Assembly (NCBI GenBank): GCA_035758845.1
Contig: DASTVZ010000072.1
Location: forward strand, 1 to 64,000
Direction: 5' to 3'
DNA from: JALZOC01 sp035758845
GTDB lineage: Bacteria > Acidobacteriota > Vicinamibacteria > Vicinamibacterales > 2-12-FULL-66-21
DNA: 64,000 bases
Shown: piece by piece, positions 17,163 through 27,207 of the stretch
Layout: every line of letters begins with the position of its first letter
Position numbering within the stretch: the first letter of the stretch is position 1
Position numbers and translations under genes: made by a program
Notes under the pieces: generated by a model
What the model was told of the DNA's origin: nothing
Seen by the model: only the letters and a program-made list of their open reading frames with translations
The model's database searches: none

Positions 17163-18622
17163 CGTCCATTACATTTCTTGGCGCCGCGCGGACGGTGACC
17201 GGCTCTAAACACCTGCTCGATACCGGCACCTCAAAGGTGCTGATTGATGCCGGGCTTTTTCAAGGACTCAAGGCGCTTCGCGAGCGCAATTGGCAGCCGT
17301 TTCCAATTCCCGCGACCGAGATTGACGCGATTGTGCTGACCCACGCGCATCTGGATCACTGTGGCTATTTGCCGCGGCTCGTTGCCCAGGGCTTTCGCGG
17401 GCGGGTGTTCTGCACTGCCGGCACCCTGGATCTTTGCCGCATCGTGCTGCCGGATGCGGGGCGCATCCAGGAGGAGGACGCGGCGAACGCGAACCGTCAT
17501 GGCTTTTCGAAACATGCACCGGCGCTGCCGCTGTACACGGAGGCTGACGCGTTCCGTGCCGTGTCGCAACTGCAACCGGTCGGTTACGACAGGCCGATGC
17601 CCGTTGCTGCCGGCGTCGAAGCAGAATTCGTCAATGCCGGACATCTACTGGGATCGGCCTATGCACGCGTGCGCACGGGTGGAATGACGATTCTCTTCGG
17701 CGGCGACCTCGGACGGTTTGGCCGGCCGGTGTTGCCCGATCCATCAGCGATGTCGGAAGCGGATTACCTGCTCGTCGAATCGACTTACGGGAATCGCCTT
17801 CACGAGCAGGACGACGACGGCGCGCAGATCGCCGATGTGATCAACCGGACGGCAGGACGCGGCGGACGAGTCATTATTCCGGCGTTTGCGATCGGCCGCG
17901 TCGAGGAGCTGATCTATTGGTTGAAGCGGCTGGAAGACGCAAGGCGGATTCCGGTGCTGCCGGTATTCGTCGACAGCCCGATGGCGATCGAAGCGCTGTC
18001 TCGTTATCAACAGCGATTGACCGAGCTGGACCCTGAGCTGCGTCCCGAGGTGCAGGACGAAAAAGCGCCCCACGGTCCCGCCGATCACCAGGACGCCGTT
18101 GCCGAGCGTCAACGACACGCACGTCACGAGCGCCAGCTGTGCGCGTTTTGCACGGAGCGGTTTCGCACGATTTCTTCCCCGGCAGAATCGAAACAGCTGA
18201 CGCAATCGAGGATGCCGGCGATCATCATTTCTGCGAGCGGCATGGCCACCGGCGGCCGGGTGCTGCATCACCTCAAGGCCGCACTGCCGGATGCGCGGAA
18301 TACAGTTTTGTTCGTCGGCTATCAGGCGGAGGGAACCCGAGGGCGTCAGCTCGTCGACGGCGAAAAGGTGGTCAAGATTCATGGCGAGATGATTCCCGTC
18401 CACGCCGAAGTCGCACTCGTCGAATCCATGTCGGCCCATGCCGATTCAAACGAAATCCACCGATGGCTCGGCGGATTCACCCGGCCGCCCCGAATTACAT
18501 TTATCGTCCACGGCGAGCCCGTGGCAATGGAAGCGCTCAGTACGTCCATACACGACCGCCTCGGTTGGGCCACGAAGATGCCCGAGTACCAAGAGACGGT
18601 GGTCCTGGACGCCTTACAATGA
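17159..18622 (+). CDS. Metallo-beta-lactamase / beta-CASP RNA hydrolase
   Basis: 487 residues. The zinc motif is THAHLDHCGYLPRL (His62, His64, Asp66, His67). GHLLGSAYARV, LFGGDLGRFGRPVL and VESTYGNRLHE follow, then the beta-CASP region and the RMMBL C-terminus with ISASGMATGGRVLHHL, MSAHADSNEI and FIVHGEP. This is the YsxB/CPSF-like ribonuclease group. Between about residues 298 and 325 there is a charged, His-rich segment (HGPADHQDAVAERQRHAR) that looks longer than the corresponding loop in relatives I recall. The start is the ATG overlapping the previous stop; the ORF is open further upstream but that reading lies inside the deaminase gene. Confidence 0.9.
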   Translation: MTSITFLGAARTVTGSKHLLDTGTSKVLIDAGLFQGLKALRERNWQPFPIPATEIDAIVLTHAHLDHCGYLPRLVAQGFRGRVFCTAGTLDLCRIVLPDAGRIQEEDAANANRHGFSKHAPALPLYTEADAFRAVSQLQPVGYDRPMPVAAGVEAEFVNAGHLLGSAYARVRTGGMTILFGGDLGRFGRPVLPDPSAMSEADYLLVESTYGNRLHEQDDDGAQIADVINRTAGRGGRVIIPAFAIGRVEELIYWLKRLEDARRIPVLPVFVDSPMAIEALSRYQQRLTELDPELRPEVQDEKAPHGPADHQDAVAERQRHARHERQLCAFCTERFRTISSPAESKQLTQSRMPAIIISASGMATGGRVLHHLKAALPDARNTVLFVGYQAEGTRGRQLVDGEKVVKIHGEMIPVHAEVALVESMSAHADSNEIHRWLGGFTRPPRITFIVHGEPVAMEALSTSIHDRLGWATKMPEYQETVVLDALQ

Positions 18623-18650
18623 TCTATACACAACGAGCATCAGAGGAGAA

Positions 18651-20660
18651 ATGACCCACGCAGAAGACGAGAACACGCCGCTGACCGATTCCGGTAAGCC
18701 GGCGGCGATCGCAACCGCCATCTCGCCGCTCACGCCGCCGCCGGACCGCAAGTATCTTTTGGAGCGCGTGGACGACGCCGCGGTAGCCCAGTTGTACGCG
18801 GACGGTTTTTCGTCCCTTCCACTCGACCAGAAGATCCTCATCTGGCATCTCTACCAGGCGGCGTTGGCGGGGCGCGATATTTACTACGACCAGCGATACG
18901 CGCACAATCTCGAGATGCGTGAGGTGCTGGAGCAGATTCTCACGCACGCCGAACGAGTCGATCCGGCAACTCTCGCCGAGATTCAGCGCTACACGAAGCT
19001 GTTCTGGCTGAACACGGGACCGCACAACAATCTGACCGCGCGGAAGTTCGTCCTGAAGTGCACACCGGAGGCGTTCGGGGATGCCGCGCGCGCGGCGGCG
19101 GGGTCGGGCGCATCGTTTCCACTCAGGTGCGGCGAATCCCTTGATTCATTGTTGACGCGGATGCAGCCACTCTTCTTCGATCCCGCCGTCGACACGATTG
19201 TTACCAACAAGACCCCCGGGCCAGGCAAGGACATCCTCGCGTCGAGCGTCAACAACCTTTACGTTGGTGTGTCGATGAAAGACCTCGATTCCTTCGAGGA
19301 GAAACACCCGCTCAACTCGCGCATCGTGAAAAATGATGGCCGGATCGTCGAGGAGGTGTATCGGATCGGCGGGAAGTACGACAAAGAAATCCGGACGATC
19401 GTCGGCCACCTCGAGGCAGCTATTCCCTCTGCCACCCCGACGATGGCGACGGCCCTCAAGGCGCTGATTCGCTTCTACCAGACGGGTTTGGAGTCCGATC
19501 GCATCGCGTACGACATCGCCTGGGTTCAGGACAAAGCGTCGCCGGTCGACACCATCAACGGTTTCGTCGAAGTCTACATGGATCCCCGCGGCATGAAGGG
19601 CGCCTGGGAAGCGCTCGTCTTTTATGTCAACCGCGAGAAGACCGAAGGCATTCGCAGGCTCGCGGCATCGGCGCAGTGGTTCGAGGATCGGATGCCGTGG
19701 GCGCCTCAATACCGCAAGGACGGCGTGCGCGGCATCACGGCGAACGCCATCGACGTCGTCGTGGAATCCGGCGACTCCGGACCGATTACGCCGGTCGGAA
19801 TCAATCTTCCGAACGATCAGGACATCCGCGAGAAGTACGGCAGCAAGTCGGTGTCGCTGACCAACGTCAACGAAGCGTACGACAAATCCACGTCCGCCGA
19901 GTTCCGCAAAGAATTCGCGTGGTCACCTGAAGAAGCTGAACGTGCGGAGCGGTGGAATAGCATCGCCAGCGAGTTGACGACCGATTTGCACGAGGTCATC
20001 GGTCACGCATCGGGGAAGATAGCCGAACATCTCAAGGGAAGCCCGCAGTCCTTTTTGAAGGAGCAGTATTCCGCTCTCGAGGAATCTCGCGCCGATCTGG
20101 TCGCGTTGTACTTCCTGCCGGATCCGAAGATGGTTGAACTTGGCTTGATCGACGTCGCTCACCACGAACAGATCGTGCTCGCGGAGTACGAAGGGTACGC
20201 GCGAAACGCCCTCGTCCAGCTGCGGCGGATCCGCGAGGGGACGCAGATCGAGGAAGACCACATGCGCAATCGCCAGATGATCGTGCAGTGGCTGCTGGCG
20301 AATTCCTCGGCGATTGAGGTGCGCCGACGAGATGACAGGACGTATTACGCGATGGTCGACGCGATGGCGTTTCAGGAGGCGGTCGGCCGGTTGCTCGCCG
20401 AGGTCCAGCGCATCAAGGCGGAAGGGGATTACAGCGCTGCCAAGGATCTCTTCGAGACTTACGGCGTACATTTCGATCCGGCGTTGCGAGACGAAGTCGT
20501 CGCGCGCGTCGAGCACCTGAACATGCCCTCGTACACCGGGTTTGTGCAGCCACGGCTCGAGCCAGTGCTTGCGGCTGACGGCACCATCACCGACGTCGCG
20601 ATTTCGTATCCACTCGATCTCACGACACAGATGCTGGAGTACTCAGGCAACCTGAAATGA
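18651..20660 (+). CDS. M49-family (dipeptidyl-peptidase III-like) metallopeptidase
   Basis: 669 residues from the ATG preceded by AGAGGAG. The zinc site is HEVIGHASGK (His447, Glu448, His452), a one-residue-shorter relative of the HELLGH motif of DPP III, and EESRAD (477-482) provides the third ligand glutamate. Other DPP III-like blocks are WLNTGPHNNLTARKF and VNEAYDKS. M49 enzymes release dipeptides from short peptides in the cytosol; no signal peptide is seen. Automatic annotation often labels this group dihydrofolate reductase, which the sequence does not support. Its stop overlaps the start of the next gene (ATGA). Confidence 0.85.
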   Translation: MTHAEDENTPLTDSGKPAAIATAISPLTPPPDRKYLLERVDDAAVAQLYADGFSSLPLDQKILIWHLYQAALAGRDIYYDQRYAHNLEMREVLEQILTHAERVDPATLAEIQRYTKLFWLNTGPHNNLTARKFVLKCTPEAFGDAARAAAGSGASFPLRCGESLDSLLTRMQPLFFDPAVDTIVTNKTPGPGKDILASSVNNLYVGVSMKDLDSFEEKHPLNSRIVKNDGRIVEEVYRIGGKYDKEIRTIVGHLEAAIPSATPTMATALKALIRFYQTGLESDRIAYDIAWVQDKASPVDTINGFVEVYMDPRGMKGAWEALVFYVNREKTEGIRRLAASAQWFEDRMPWAPQYRKDGVRGITANAIDVVVESGDSGPITPVGINLPNDQDIREKYGSKSVSLTNVNEAYDKSTSAEFRKEFAWSPEEAERAERWNSIASELTTDLHEVIGHASGKIAEHLKGSPQSFLKEQYSALEESRADLVALYFLPDPKMVELGLIDVAHHEQIVLAEYEGYARNALVQLRRIREGTQIEEDHMRNRQMIVQWLLANSSAIEVRRRDDRTYYAMVDAMAFQEAVGRLLAEVQRIKAEGDYSAAKDLFETYGVHFDPALRDEVVARVEHLNMPSYTGFVQPRLEPVLAADGTITDVAISYPLDLTTQMLEYSGNLK

Positions 20661-22972
20661 AGCGCGCGGCTGTGGCTGCGGCAGTCCTCGCGTGCCTTCA
20701 ATTGGAAGGTGCGGCGCAGACGGGCAGGCCCACCAGGGAGAACTTCGGTTCGCCCGCGGAACGTGCCGCCGCGCAGATGGCGATCCTGGCCGTGGAGGAC
20801 TCCAGACTCGCACTTCCAGACGACCTCCACACGCCAGGCATCGACACCCTTCGCGCCAAACAGACCGAAGATCTCCGCCTGCTGGTGGAATTCGCGCGTT
20901 CCAAGGACGTACTCACGCAGCTCCGAGCGATTCGGGCGTTGGGCAGACTCGAACGCCGCGAGCTTATCCCCGACCTCCTGCGATATCTGACACCGCCCAC
21001 CACCGATGAAACGGCGCGGGCGGTCGCGCAGGCATTTCGTGGTCCTGCGCTGCCCGGCGATAGCGAAGGCCAACTCCTCGACCGCACGGTCGAAGCGCTG
21101 ATCTTAGGCGGGCCCATTCCCGCCGATCCCGAATTGATGCCGGGATCGATTGGTCCGGTGTCGCTGGCCCTTGGACGACTGCCGTACGAACGCGCCGACC
21201 AGGTCAAGACGGCTGAGGCCTACATGCTTCGGATGATGCGCGCCGCCGACACCGATCCAAAGCTGCGACCGGCAGTCCTCAGTATTGCGCGCGGCATGGA
21301 GATTCTCGCGCGAACGCAGAGCCGTCTCGCCGCATTGAGCTCAGACTCGATCGACCAGTTGAGACGCATCGTCCAGAATCGCCGTCACGATTACGACGGC
21401 GGGACACGCCAAGAGGCGATGATGGCGCTCATCGCGGCCCGCGGAGTAGACGAGGAGACACTCCGGCTGACTGCTCGCAGCTCGACAGCAGGACAACCGC
21501 GTCTGGCGGCGGTTGTTCTCGGCGGTGCCGGTGCACCGGTCACCCCAACCGAACGAATGGAACTGTTGACGGAGCTGCTTCGCCACAGTTCCTCAATCGT
21601 CCGAGTCGAAGCGGTCCGCGCGTGGGCTCGCCAAGAGAGTCGGGTAACCGGGTGCCAGCGCCTGTTGGAGGCGCTCAAGGATCCATCGGCGCCAGTCGCA
21701 CTCGCGGCCATCGACGCGCTTGGAGACGTGTGCAGGGACGATTTGAATGTCACCGATCGTCTGACCAGCGAAGCCAAAGCTCCTGAAACCAATGAATGGC
21801 ATCGTGCATCGCATGCGCTCGTCTCGCTCGCGAAGCGGGCACCGGGGCGCGCCTTTATTGCTCTGCTCGGCGGGCACGTGCAGCATCAGATCTGGCAGGT
21901 CCGAATGTACGCCGCTCGCGCCGCGGCGATTGCGAACGAGGTCACGTCGCTCGAGAGGCTCGCGTACGACGAGGAGGACAACGTCCGGGAAGCCACTCTC
22001 GCGCCGCTGCGACGGCTGAAGGGAGATGAAGCTGAGCCGTACTTTGTCGCCGCGCTCAAACGCGACGACTATCAGCTGCTTCGAACGGCAGCGATCGAAT
22101 TGAAAGGCGCAACGCCGACCTCTCCCTTGGCCACGGCGTTGCTCGATGCTTTGCGTCGCGTCACCGCCGAAAGGAAAGAAACCTCTCGCGACACTCGGCT
22201 TGCGCTGCTCGAACGGCTGCAGGAACTGGGAAGTCCCGACCAGGCGGGCGCCATCGTCCCGCTCCTTCGTGATTTCGATATCCCTGTCGCGCAAGTGGCC
22301 GGGGTTGTGATTCAACAGTGGACCGGCAGGCCGCAAGAGATCGATCCGCAACTGCTCGCGCGTCCGGCTTTGCCGGCCGATGTCGGGTCTTCAACCGAAC
22401 CGGCGCGCGTAAAGATGAGGAGCGGAAAGATATTTTTCATCAATCTTCGCCCAACCGAAGCGCCACTGACCGTGGCCCGCTTCGTCAGGTTGGCGAGGGA
22501 CGGCTATTACAACGGGCTGAGTTTTCATCGCGTGGTTGCCAACTTCGTGATTCAGGGCGGCAGTCCGGGCGCAAATGAGTACTCGGGCGATACGCTATAC
22601 ATGCGCGACGAAATCAGCACGCTGCCACACTCCGCTGGAGCGGTCGGGTTGTCGACGCGTGGCCGCGACACTGGCGATGCCCAGTTCTTCATAAACCTGG
22701 TCGAAAATCCACGTCTGGACTTCGAATATACGGTGTTCGGGTTCGTGCAGAACCCGCTCGATGTCGAAGGCATCCTCGAAGGGGATGTCATCTCCACCAT
22801 CACGTTCGAAAAGGAAGACAAGTCGGATCGAAAAGATCCCGCGCCTTCAGCATCGCTCGCGCAATGCTATGCTGAGGGCGCTTTCGGCGAACCCAATGAC
22901 AATGGTTGCGTCGTACCGCTTCGGCCCGTTCACCGTCGACGCCAGCTCGTACCGCCTGCTGCGCGGTGCTGA
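20657..22972 (+). CDS. Exported HEAT-repeat protein fused to a cyclophilin-type peptidyl-prolyl isomerase
   Basis: 771 residues. A signal peptide (MKRAAVAAAVLACLQLEGAAQ) is followed by HEAT/PBS-like helical repeats over about 50-570 (for example LTQLRAIRALGRLERRELIPDLL and VRVEAVRAWARQ). A cyclophilin domain occupies about 583-725: FRSRV-like core FHRVVANFVIQGGSPG, GAVGLSTRGRDTGDAQFFINL and DFEYTVFGFV. The active-site FHR arginine is present, so isomerase activity on proline bonds in the periplasm is plausible. The last ~40 residues after FEKEDKSD are atypical, and the final 77 bases overlap the next gene in another frame, so the natural stop may have been lost. Confidence 0.85.
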   Translation: MKRAAVAAAVLACLQLEGAAQTGRPTRENFGSPAERAAAQMAILAVEDSRLALPDDLHTPGIDTLRAKQTEDLRLLVEFARSKDVLTQLRAIRALGRLERRELIPDLLRYLTPPTTDETARAVAQAFRGPALPGDSEGQLLDRTVEALILGGPIPADPELMPGSIGPVSLALGRLPYERADQVKTAEAYMLRMMRAADTDPKLRPAVLSIARGMEILARTQSRLAALSSDSIDQLRRIVQNRRHDYDGGTRQEAMMALIAARGVDEETLRLTARSSTAGQPRLAAVVLGGAGAPVTPTERMELLTELLRHSSSIVRVEAVRAWARQESRVTGCQRLLEALKDPSAPVALAAIDALGDVCRDDLNVTDRLTSEAKAPETNEWHRASHALVSLAKRAPGRAFIALLGGHVQHQIWQVRMYAARAAAIANEVTSLERLAYDEEDNVREATLAPLRRLKGDEAEPYFVAALKRDDYQLLRTAAIELKGATPTSPLATALLDALRRVTAERKETSRDTRLALLERLQELGSPDQAGAIVPLLRDFDIPVAQVAGVVIQQWTGRPQEIDPQLLARPALPADVGSSTEPARVKMRSGKIFFINLRPTEAPLTVARFVRLARDGYYNGLSFHRVVANFVIQGGSPGANEYSGDTLYMRDEISTLPHSAGAVGLSTRGRDTGDAQFFINLVENPRLDFEYTVFGFVQNPLDVEGILEGDVISTITFEKEDKSDRKDPAPSASLAQCYAEGAFGEPNDNGCVVPLRPVHRRRQLVPPAARC

Positions 22973-24824
22973 GGTCATCCCGCTTTCGCCGAAGATCATC
23001 GATCTGCTGCTCTACCTCGTCGCGCGGCAGTCGGCACTCGTCGGCAAGGACGAGCTGTTTTCTGCGTTGTGGCCCGATGTTGCGGTCACCGACAATGCGC
23101 TGACGCAGGCCGTCTCGGAACTGCGCCAGGCGCTCGGAGACGATCCGTCAAAGCCGACCTACATTCAAACCGTCGCCCGGCGCGGATATCGATTCATCGC
23201 GACGGTCGAGCCGCTGGCGGCTCCGCAATCGACGTCGTCGCAGGTCCATGCACCGGCAACGGAACCGGCTCCTCCGGCAATTGCGGTCCTCGACTTCACA
23301 AACGTCAGCACCGACAAAGAGTTTGCCTGGCTCGCCTCGGGCATCGCTGAAACGGTCACCAACGATCTCCGCGCCGCCGGAACTCATCGAATCATCGATC
23401 GGGTTCGCGTCGTCGAAGCAGTGCGGCGTGTGGGAACGGACCTCGCGAATCTACGCAAGGACTTGCACCTGGACCTTGCGGTCGTCGGAAGCTTCCAGCG
23501 ATCGGCGGATCGACTGCGGATCACGGCGCGCGTGGTGGACGCCGGTTCTGGTGAAGCGCTCGCTGAAGCCAAAGCTGATGGCAAGCTGGAGCAAGTTTTC
23601 GAGCTGCAGGATCGGATCGTCGAGCAGTTTGGCGAGACGCTCGGCAAGGATCACGCTGAGCCGTCGACGGGAAGACGTGCGTATCGCGAAACCAGCAGCC
23701 TCGAGGCGTATCAGGCGTTCACTGAAGGACGCGTGCGGCTCGAATCGCTTGACGCGTCGCTCGTTTCCGGCGCAATTGCTGATTTCGAGCGCGCCATCGT
23801 CCTGGATCCCCGGTACGCCCTCGCACACGTCGGCCTCGCCAATGCGCGATTCTGGCAGTATGAAATGTCCCGGGCGCGCAGCCAGCCCGATGCCGCACTC
23901 CTCGCCCGAGCGATCGACCACGTGCGGCGCGCGATCGAGCTCGAGCGAACTCTGGCCGAGGCGCATGCGACTCTCGCGTTTCTCCTCGTCAGTGCGGGCC
24001 GGTTCAGTGAGGCGCTGGCCGCCGCGCGCCGCGCGGTTGCCCTCGAGCCGGGCTACTGGGGCAATCAATTTCGTCTGGCGCATGCGGAGTGGGGAGAGGA
24101 CCGACTTCGGTCGCTGGCGAAAGCGATGGAACTGTATCCAGATTTCCCATTTGCGCATTTCGAAATCGCGATGGTCTACATCGCGCGTGGCGATCTAGAG
24201 CGCGCCGAGTCGGTTTTGCGCGAGGGCACGATCGTTCAGGATCGCCAGGCCAACCTCAAGCAGCGCTACCCCGCGAAAGGGCTGCACTGGCTGCTGGGAC
24301 TCGTCCGATTGGCGCGCGGAGATCAGCGCGAAGCGCGCGAGGAATTCGATCGCGAGGTGGCGGTTGGAGCCAATCAGCTTTACGCGGCGGAATTCAACAT
24401 GAACGCGTTCGACGGTGCCGGGTTTGCCGCGCTCGCATCACGGAATGCGAGCGAGGCGGTCGCGATGTTCAATCGAGCGCTCGAGCTGTTTCCAGAACAC
24501 GCCCGGTCGCTCGTTGGCCTCGCCGCCGCCCTCACGACATCCGGCGACTCTGACGGCGCCCGGATGGCCTTCCAGCACGCCGCTCAGGCCATCGAAGCGC
24601 TCCGGCGTGGCGGGCGCACCCGGGAAGCCACTATGGCGGAAGCATTCATGCACGTCGTCCAGGGTAGAAGCGACGAAGCGATTCTTGCGCTCAAGCGGCT
24701 GGTTGAAAAGCCGGAACTGCCATTCAGCGGCTGGACGGCACCTATCGAACCGCTTTTCGAGCCGCTTCGTGAACGCCCGGATTTTCGCGACATTCTGGTG
24801 ATGCTGGCGCGAAACGCTCAGTAA
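22896..24824 (+). CDS. Winged-helix (CadC/ToxR-type) DNA-binding protein with TPR repeats
   Basis: 642 residues. Residues about 7-105 are an OmpR/CadC winged helix (YRFGPFTVDASSYRLLR, ELFSALWPDVAVTDNALTQAVSELRQALGD, QTVARRGYRFIA). Residues about 125-250 form the TolB-like/FlgO-like domain often found in this group (IAVLDFTNVSTDKEFAWLASGIAETV). TPR units follow to the end. Unlike many CadC-like proteins it has no membrane span between the domains, so it is probably cytosolic. This architecture is frequent in Acidobacteria; its targets are unknown. The start is chosen at MTMVASYRFGPF; the ORF extends upstream only as antisense-frame overlap with the cyclophilin gene. Confidence 0.85.
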   Translation: MTMVASYRFGPFTVDASSYRLLRGAEVIPLSPKIIDLLLYLVARQSALVGKDELFSALWPDVAVTDNALTQAVSELRQALGDDPSKPTYIQTVARRGYRFIATVEPLAAPQSTSSQVHAPATEPAPPAIAVLDFTNVSTDKEFAWLASGIAETVTNDLRAAGTHRIIDRVRVVEAVRRVGTDLANLRKDLHLDLAVVGSFQRSADRLRITARVVDAGSGEALAEAKADGKLEQVFELQDRIVEQFGETLGKDHAEPSTGRRAYRETSSLEAYQAFTEGRVRLESLDASLVSGAIADFERAIVLDPRYALAHVGLANARFWQYEMSRARSQPDAALLARAIDHVRRAIELERTLAEAHATLAFLLVSAGRFSEALAAARRAVALEPGYWGNQFRLAHAEWGEDRLRSLAKAMELYPDFPFAHFEIAMVYIARGDLERAESVLREGTIVQDRQANLKQRYPAKGLHWLLGLVRLARGDQREAREEFDREVAVGANQLYAAEFNMNAFDGAGFAALASRNASEAVAMFNRALELFPEHARSLVGLAAALTTSGDSDGARMAFQHAAQAIEALRRGGRTREATMAEAFMHVVQGRSDEAILALKRLVEKPELPFSGWTAPIEPLFEPLRERPDFRDILVMLARNAQ

Positions 24825-24886
24825 ATTCAGCGTTCTTCAGTCCCTCTTCACGACTTCTCACCGCCGGCGGCCATACGCTCGGATCC

Positions 24887-26368
24887 ATGAGCCGCACACC
24901 ATTTCCGTTCCCGTCCCGGCGTCCGTTTCTTGCGACCGCGTCTGCCTCCGTGGTCAACGACGTCCATTCGCAGCTGAACGAGACGGCCGTGAGTCGGGTC
25001 ATCGAAGTGGAGACGGTGCCGCAACTCCAGCAGGTCATTCGGAGTTCGGCAGCCACGGGACAACAGATCAGCATTGCGGGCGGCCGACACGCGATGGGAG
25101 GGCAACAGTTCGGCACTGGAACGGTGCTCCTGGATACGACCCGCATGTGCCGCGTCGTCGATCTGGACTCCGAGCGCGGACTCATTCTGGTCGAGGCGGG
25201 CATTCAGTGGCCACAAGTTGTGACGCACTTGCTCTGGGCTGGCGGCGGCCAGTCAGGACAGTGGGGGATCAATCAGAAACAGACCGGCGCGGATCGATTG
25301 AGCATTGGCGGCGCCCTGGCTGCCAATATTCACGGTCGTGGGCTGCGGTTGCCGCCGATCATCAGTGACGTCGAATCCTTCGATCTAATCGATGCCACCG
25401 GCACGATCGTGCCGTGCAGTCGGACGGCCAATCCTGAACTCTTCTCACTGGCGATCGGTGGCTACGGACTGTTTGGCGTGATCGCTCGGGTCACGCTGCG
25501 ACTGACACGCCGCCACAAGGTCGAACGATGCGTTGCGATTGCGGACGTCGACGATCTGCCCTCACTCTTCAGTGACAGAATTGCCACCGGTTTCGAGTAC
25601 GGGGACTTCCAGTTTGCGACTTCGCCTGCGTCGGAAGAGTTTCTCCGATCGGGTGTGTTCTCGTGTTACGGGCCGGTTCCTGACGACACACCGATTGCTG
25701 ATAATCAGCTCGAGCTGAAAGATGACGACTGGCGCCGTCTGCTCTGGCTGGCGCACGTTGATAAATCACGAGCCTTCGCCGAGTATGCCCGCTACTACAT
25801 GAGCACGGACCGGCAGGTGTACTGGTCAGATACCCACCAGCTCGCCAGTTATACCGATAGTTATCACGACGCGATCGATCGCCGACGGGGTGCTCGCGTC
25901 AAAGGCAGCGAGATGATTTCAGAGCTGTATGTCCGCCGGCGCGACCTCCCTGCATTCATGCGACGTGTGCGCCACGAGGCCCGCCGTCACGATATCGACA
26001 TCATTTACGGGACAATTCGCCTGATCGAGCAGGACACGGAAAGCATACTCGCCTGGGCGCGCGAACCCTGGGCCTGCATCGTCTTCAATCTGCATGTCGA
26101 TCACTGCCGCTCGGGTATCGAGAAAGCCGAGCACGATTTCAGATGTTTGATCGATTGCGCCGCGGATCTTGGCGGCAGCTACTACTTGACCTATCACCGG
26201 TGGGCGACGCGCACGCAGATCGAACGGTGTCATCCACGCATGCGGGAGTTTCTCGATCGCAAGCGTGAATACGATCCAAAAGCTCTCTTCACGAGCGACT
26301 GGTACGAGCACCACGCTCGGGTGCTGAGCGCACCCGTTGGAGCGCTTCAGCGGGCCGTTGCTTCGTAG
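24887..26368 (+). CDS. FAD-binding oxidoreductase (PCMH type)
   Basis: 493 residues. A PCMH-type FAD domain covers about 35-215: ISIAGGRHAMGGQQFG, LLDTTRMCRVVDLD, SIGGALAANIHGRG and FGVIARVTLRLT. The C-terminal half contains a substrate domain ending in KREYDPKALFTSDWYEHH, which is reminiscent of the berberine-bridge and cytokinin-oxidase relatives (the family's typical YDP...F motif). The N-terminus SRRPFLATAS is weakly Tat-like but lacks a good hydrophobic segment, so location is uncertain. Substrate unknown. The 3' end overlaps the convergent serine hydrolase gene by 22 bases. Confidence 0.83.
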   Translation: MSRTPFPFPSRRPFLATASASVVNDVHSQLNETAVSRVIEVETVPQLQQVIRSSAATGQQISIAGGRHAMGGQQFGTGTVLLDTTRMCRVVDLDSERGLILVEAGIQWPQVVTHLLWAGGGQSGQWGINQKQTGADRLSIGGALAANIHGRGLRLPPIISDVESFDLIDATGTIVPCSRTANPELFSLAIGGYGLFGVIARVTLRLTRRHKVERCVAIADVDDLPSLFSDRIATGFEYGDFQFATSPASEEFLRSGVFSCYGPVPDDTPIADNQLELKDDDWRRLLWLAHVDKSRAFAEYARYYMSTDRQVYWSDTHQLASYTDSYHDAIDRRRGARVKGSEMISELYVRRRDLPAFMRRVRHEARRHDIDIIYGTIRLIEQDTESILAWAREPWACIVFNLHVDHCRSGIEKAEHDFRCLIDCAADLGGSYYLTYHRWATRTQIERCHPRMREFLDRKREYDPKALFTSDWYEHHARVLSAPVGALQRAVAS

Positions 26369-27207
26369 ACGATGCGGGACAACTCCGCCATGAGGGCAGC
26401 ACTTTTCTTCTGATCTTCCATTCCGCGCACCAGAAGTACGAGCACGTACGGCCTGGCGCCAAACACGATGGCAGCGTCGTGATTGATACGCGTGATATTG
26501 CCCGTTTTGTGCGCGACCTCTGTTCCCGCAGGCACGCCGGCGGGAATCGCATCGTTGAATTTCTGGCGCTTCAGGATGTCGATCATCGCGGCATCCGCTG
26601 ACGGATCGACGGCCTTTCCATGCGCGATCCGATCGAGCAGCACGAGAAGGCCTCGCGCGTCCGTCGTATTGTTCATGCCCTTGTCGAACGCCTTTTGATC
26701 CTCGACGCCTCTGAGCACGTGCATCCCGTCAGCGCCGAGCGCGGTGACGGTGCGTCGGATGTTCTCGACCCCGAGTTTCTCGATCAGCAGGTTTGCGGCA
26801 AAGTTGCTGCTGACGGTAATCATCAGGTCGCAGAGCTGCCGCAGCGGCATGCTCGTGCCCACTGCTGCGTACACCAGCGTGTCGGAATCGTCACCTTCAC
26901 TGAGCTGATAGGGGGTGCCGTCGACGATGCTGCGGAATTCGTTGCGAATGGGCAACGTGTCATCGAGGGAGAGCTGCCGGTTGCCTGCCTGCCGGAACAA
27001 CTCGATCATGACCGGCACTTTCATCGTGCTCGCCGCATGGAACGGCTTGTCGGCATCGATGAAGAGCTCGGTCTTTCCGTCCAGCGTACGGTAGGCGACG
27101 GCAACCTCGGCCCCGCTTGGTGCGATGATCGCGCGGAGCTGACTCTCGAGCGACGCGGCGGGCGATGTCTGGATCAGCAGTGCGGCAACGAGCGCCAGGA
27201 AGAGCAA
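26347..27207 (-). CDS. Class A beta-lactamase-like serine hydrolase
   Basis: 286 residues with a signal peptide (LLFLALVAALLIQTSPAAS). Active-site motifs: STMK (SxxK) in FHAASTMKVP, SSN in VSSNFAAN, and KTG in AHKTGNI. The omega loop reads LRGVEDQKAFD: the Glu corresponding to Glu166 is kept, but Asn170 is replaced by Ala, so deacylation may be altered and lactamase activity is uncertain; a peptidase or esterase role is possible. It starts at TTG immediately after, and in the same frame as, the TAG stop of the upstream gene (27208). Confidence 0.83.
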   Translation of the reverse strand: MLFLALVAALLIQTSPAASLESQLRAIIAPSGAEVAVAYRTLDGKTELFIDADKPFHAASTMKVPVMIELFRQAGNRQLSLDDTLPIRNEFRSIVDGTPYQLSEGDDSDTLVYAAVGTSMPLRQLCDLMITVSSNFAANLLIEKLGVENIRRTVTALGADGMHVLRGVEDQKAFDKGMNNTTDARGLLVLLDRIAHGKAVDPSADAAMIDILKRQKFNDAIPAGVPAGTEVAHKTGNITRINHDAAIVFGARPYVLVLLVRGMEDQKKSAALMAELSRIVYEATAR

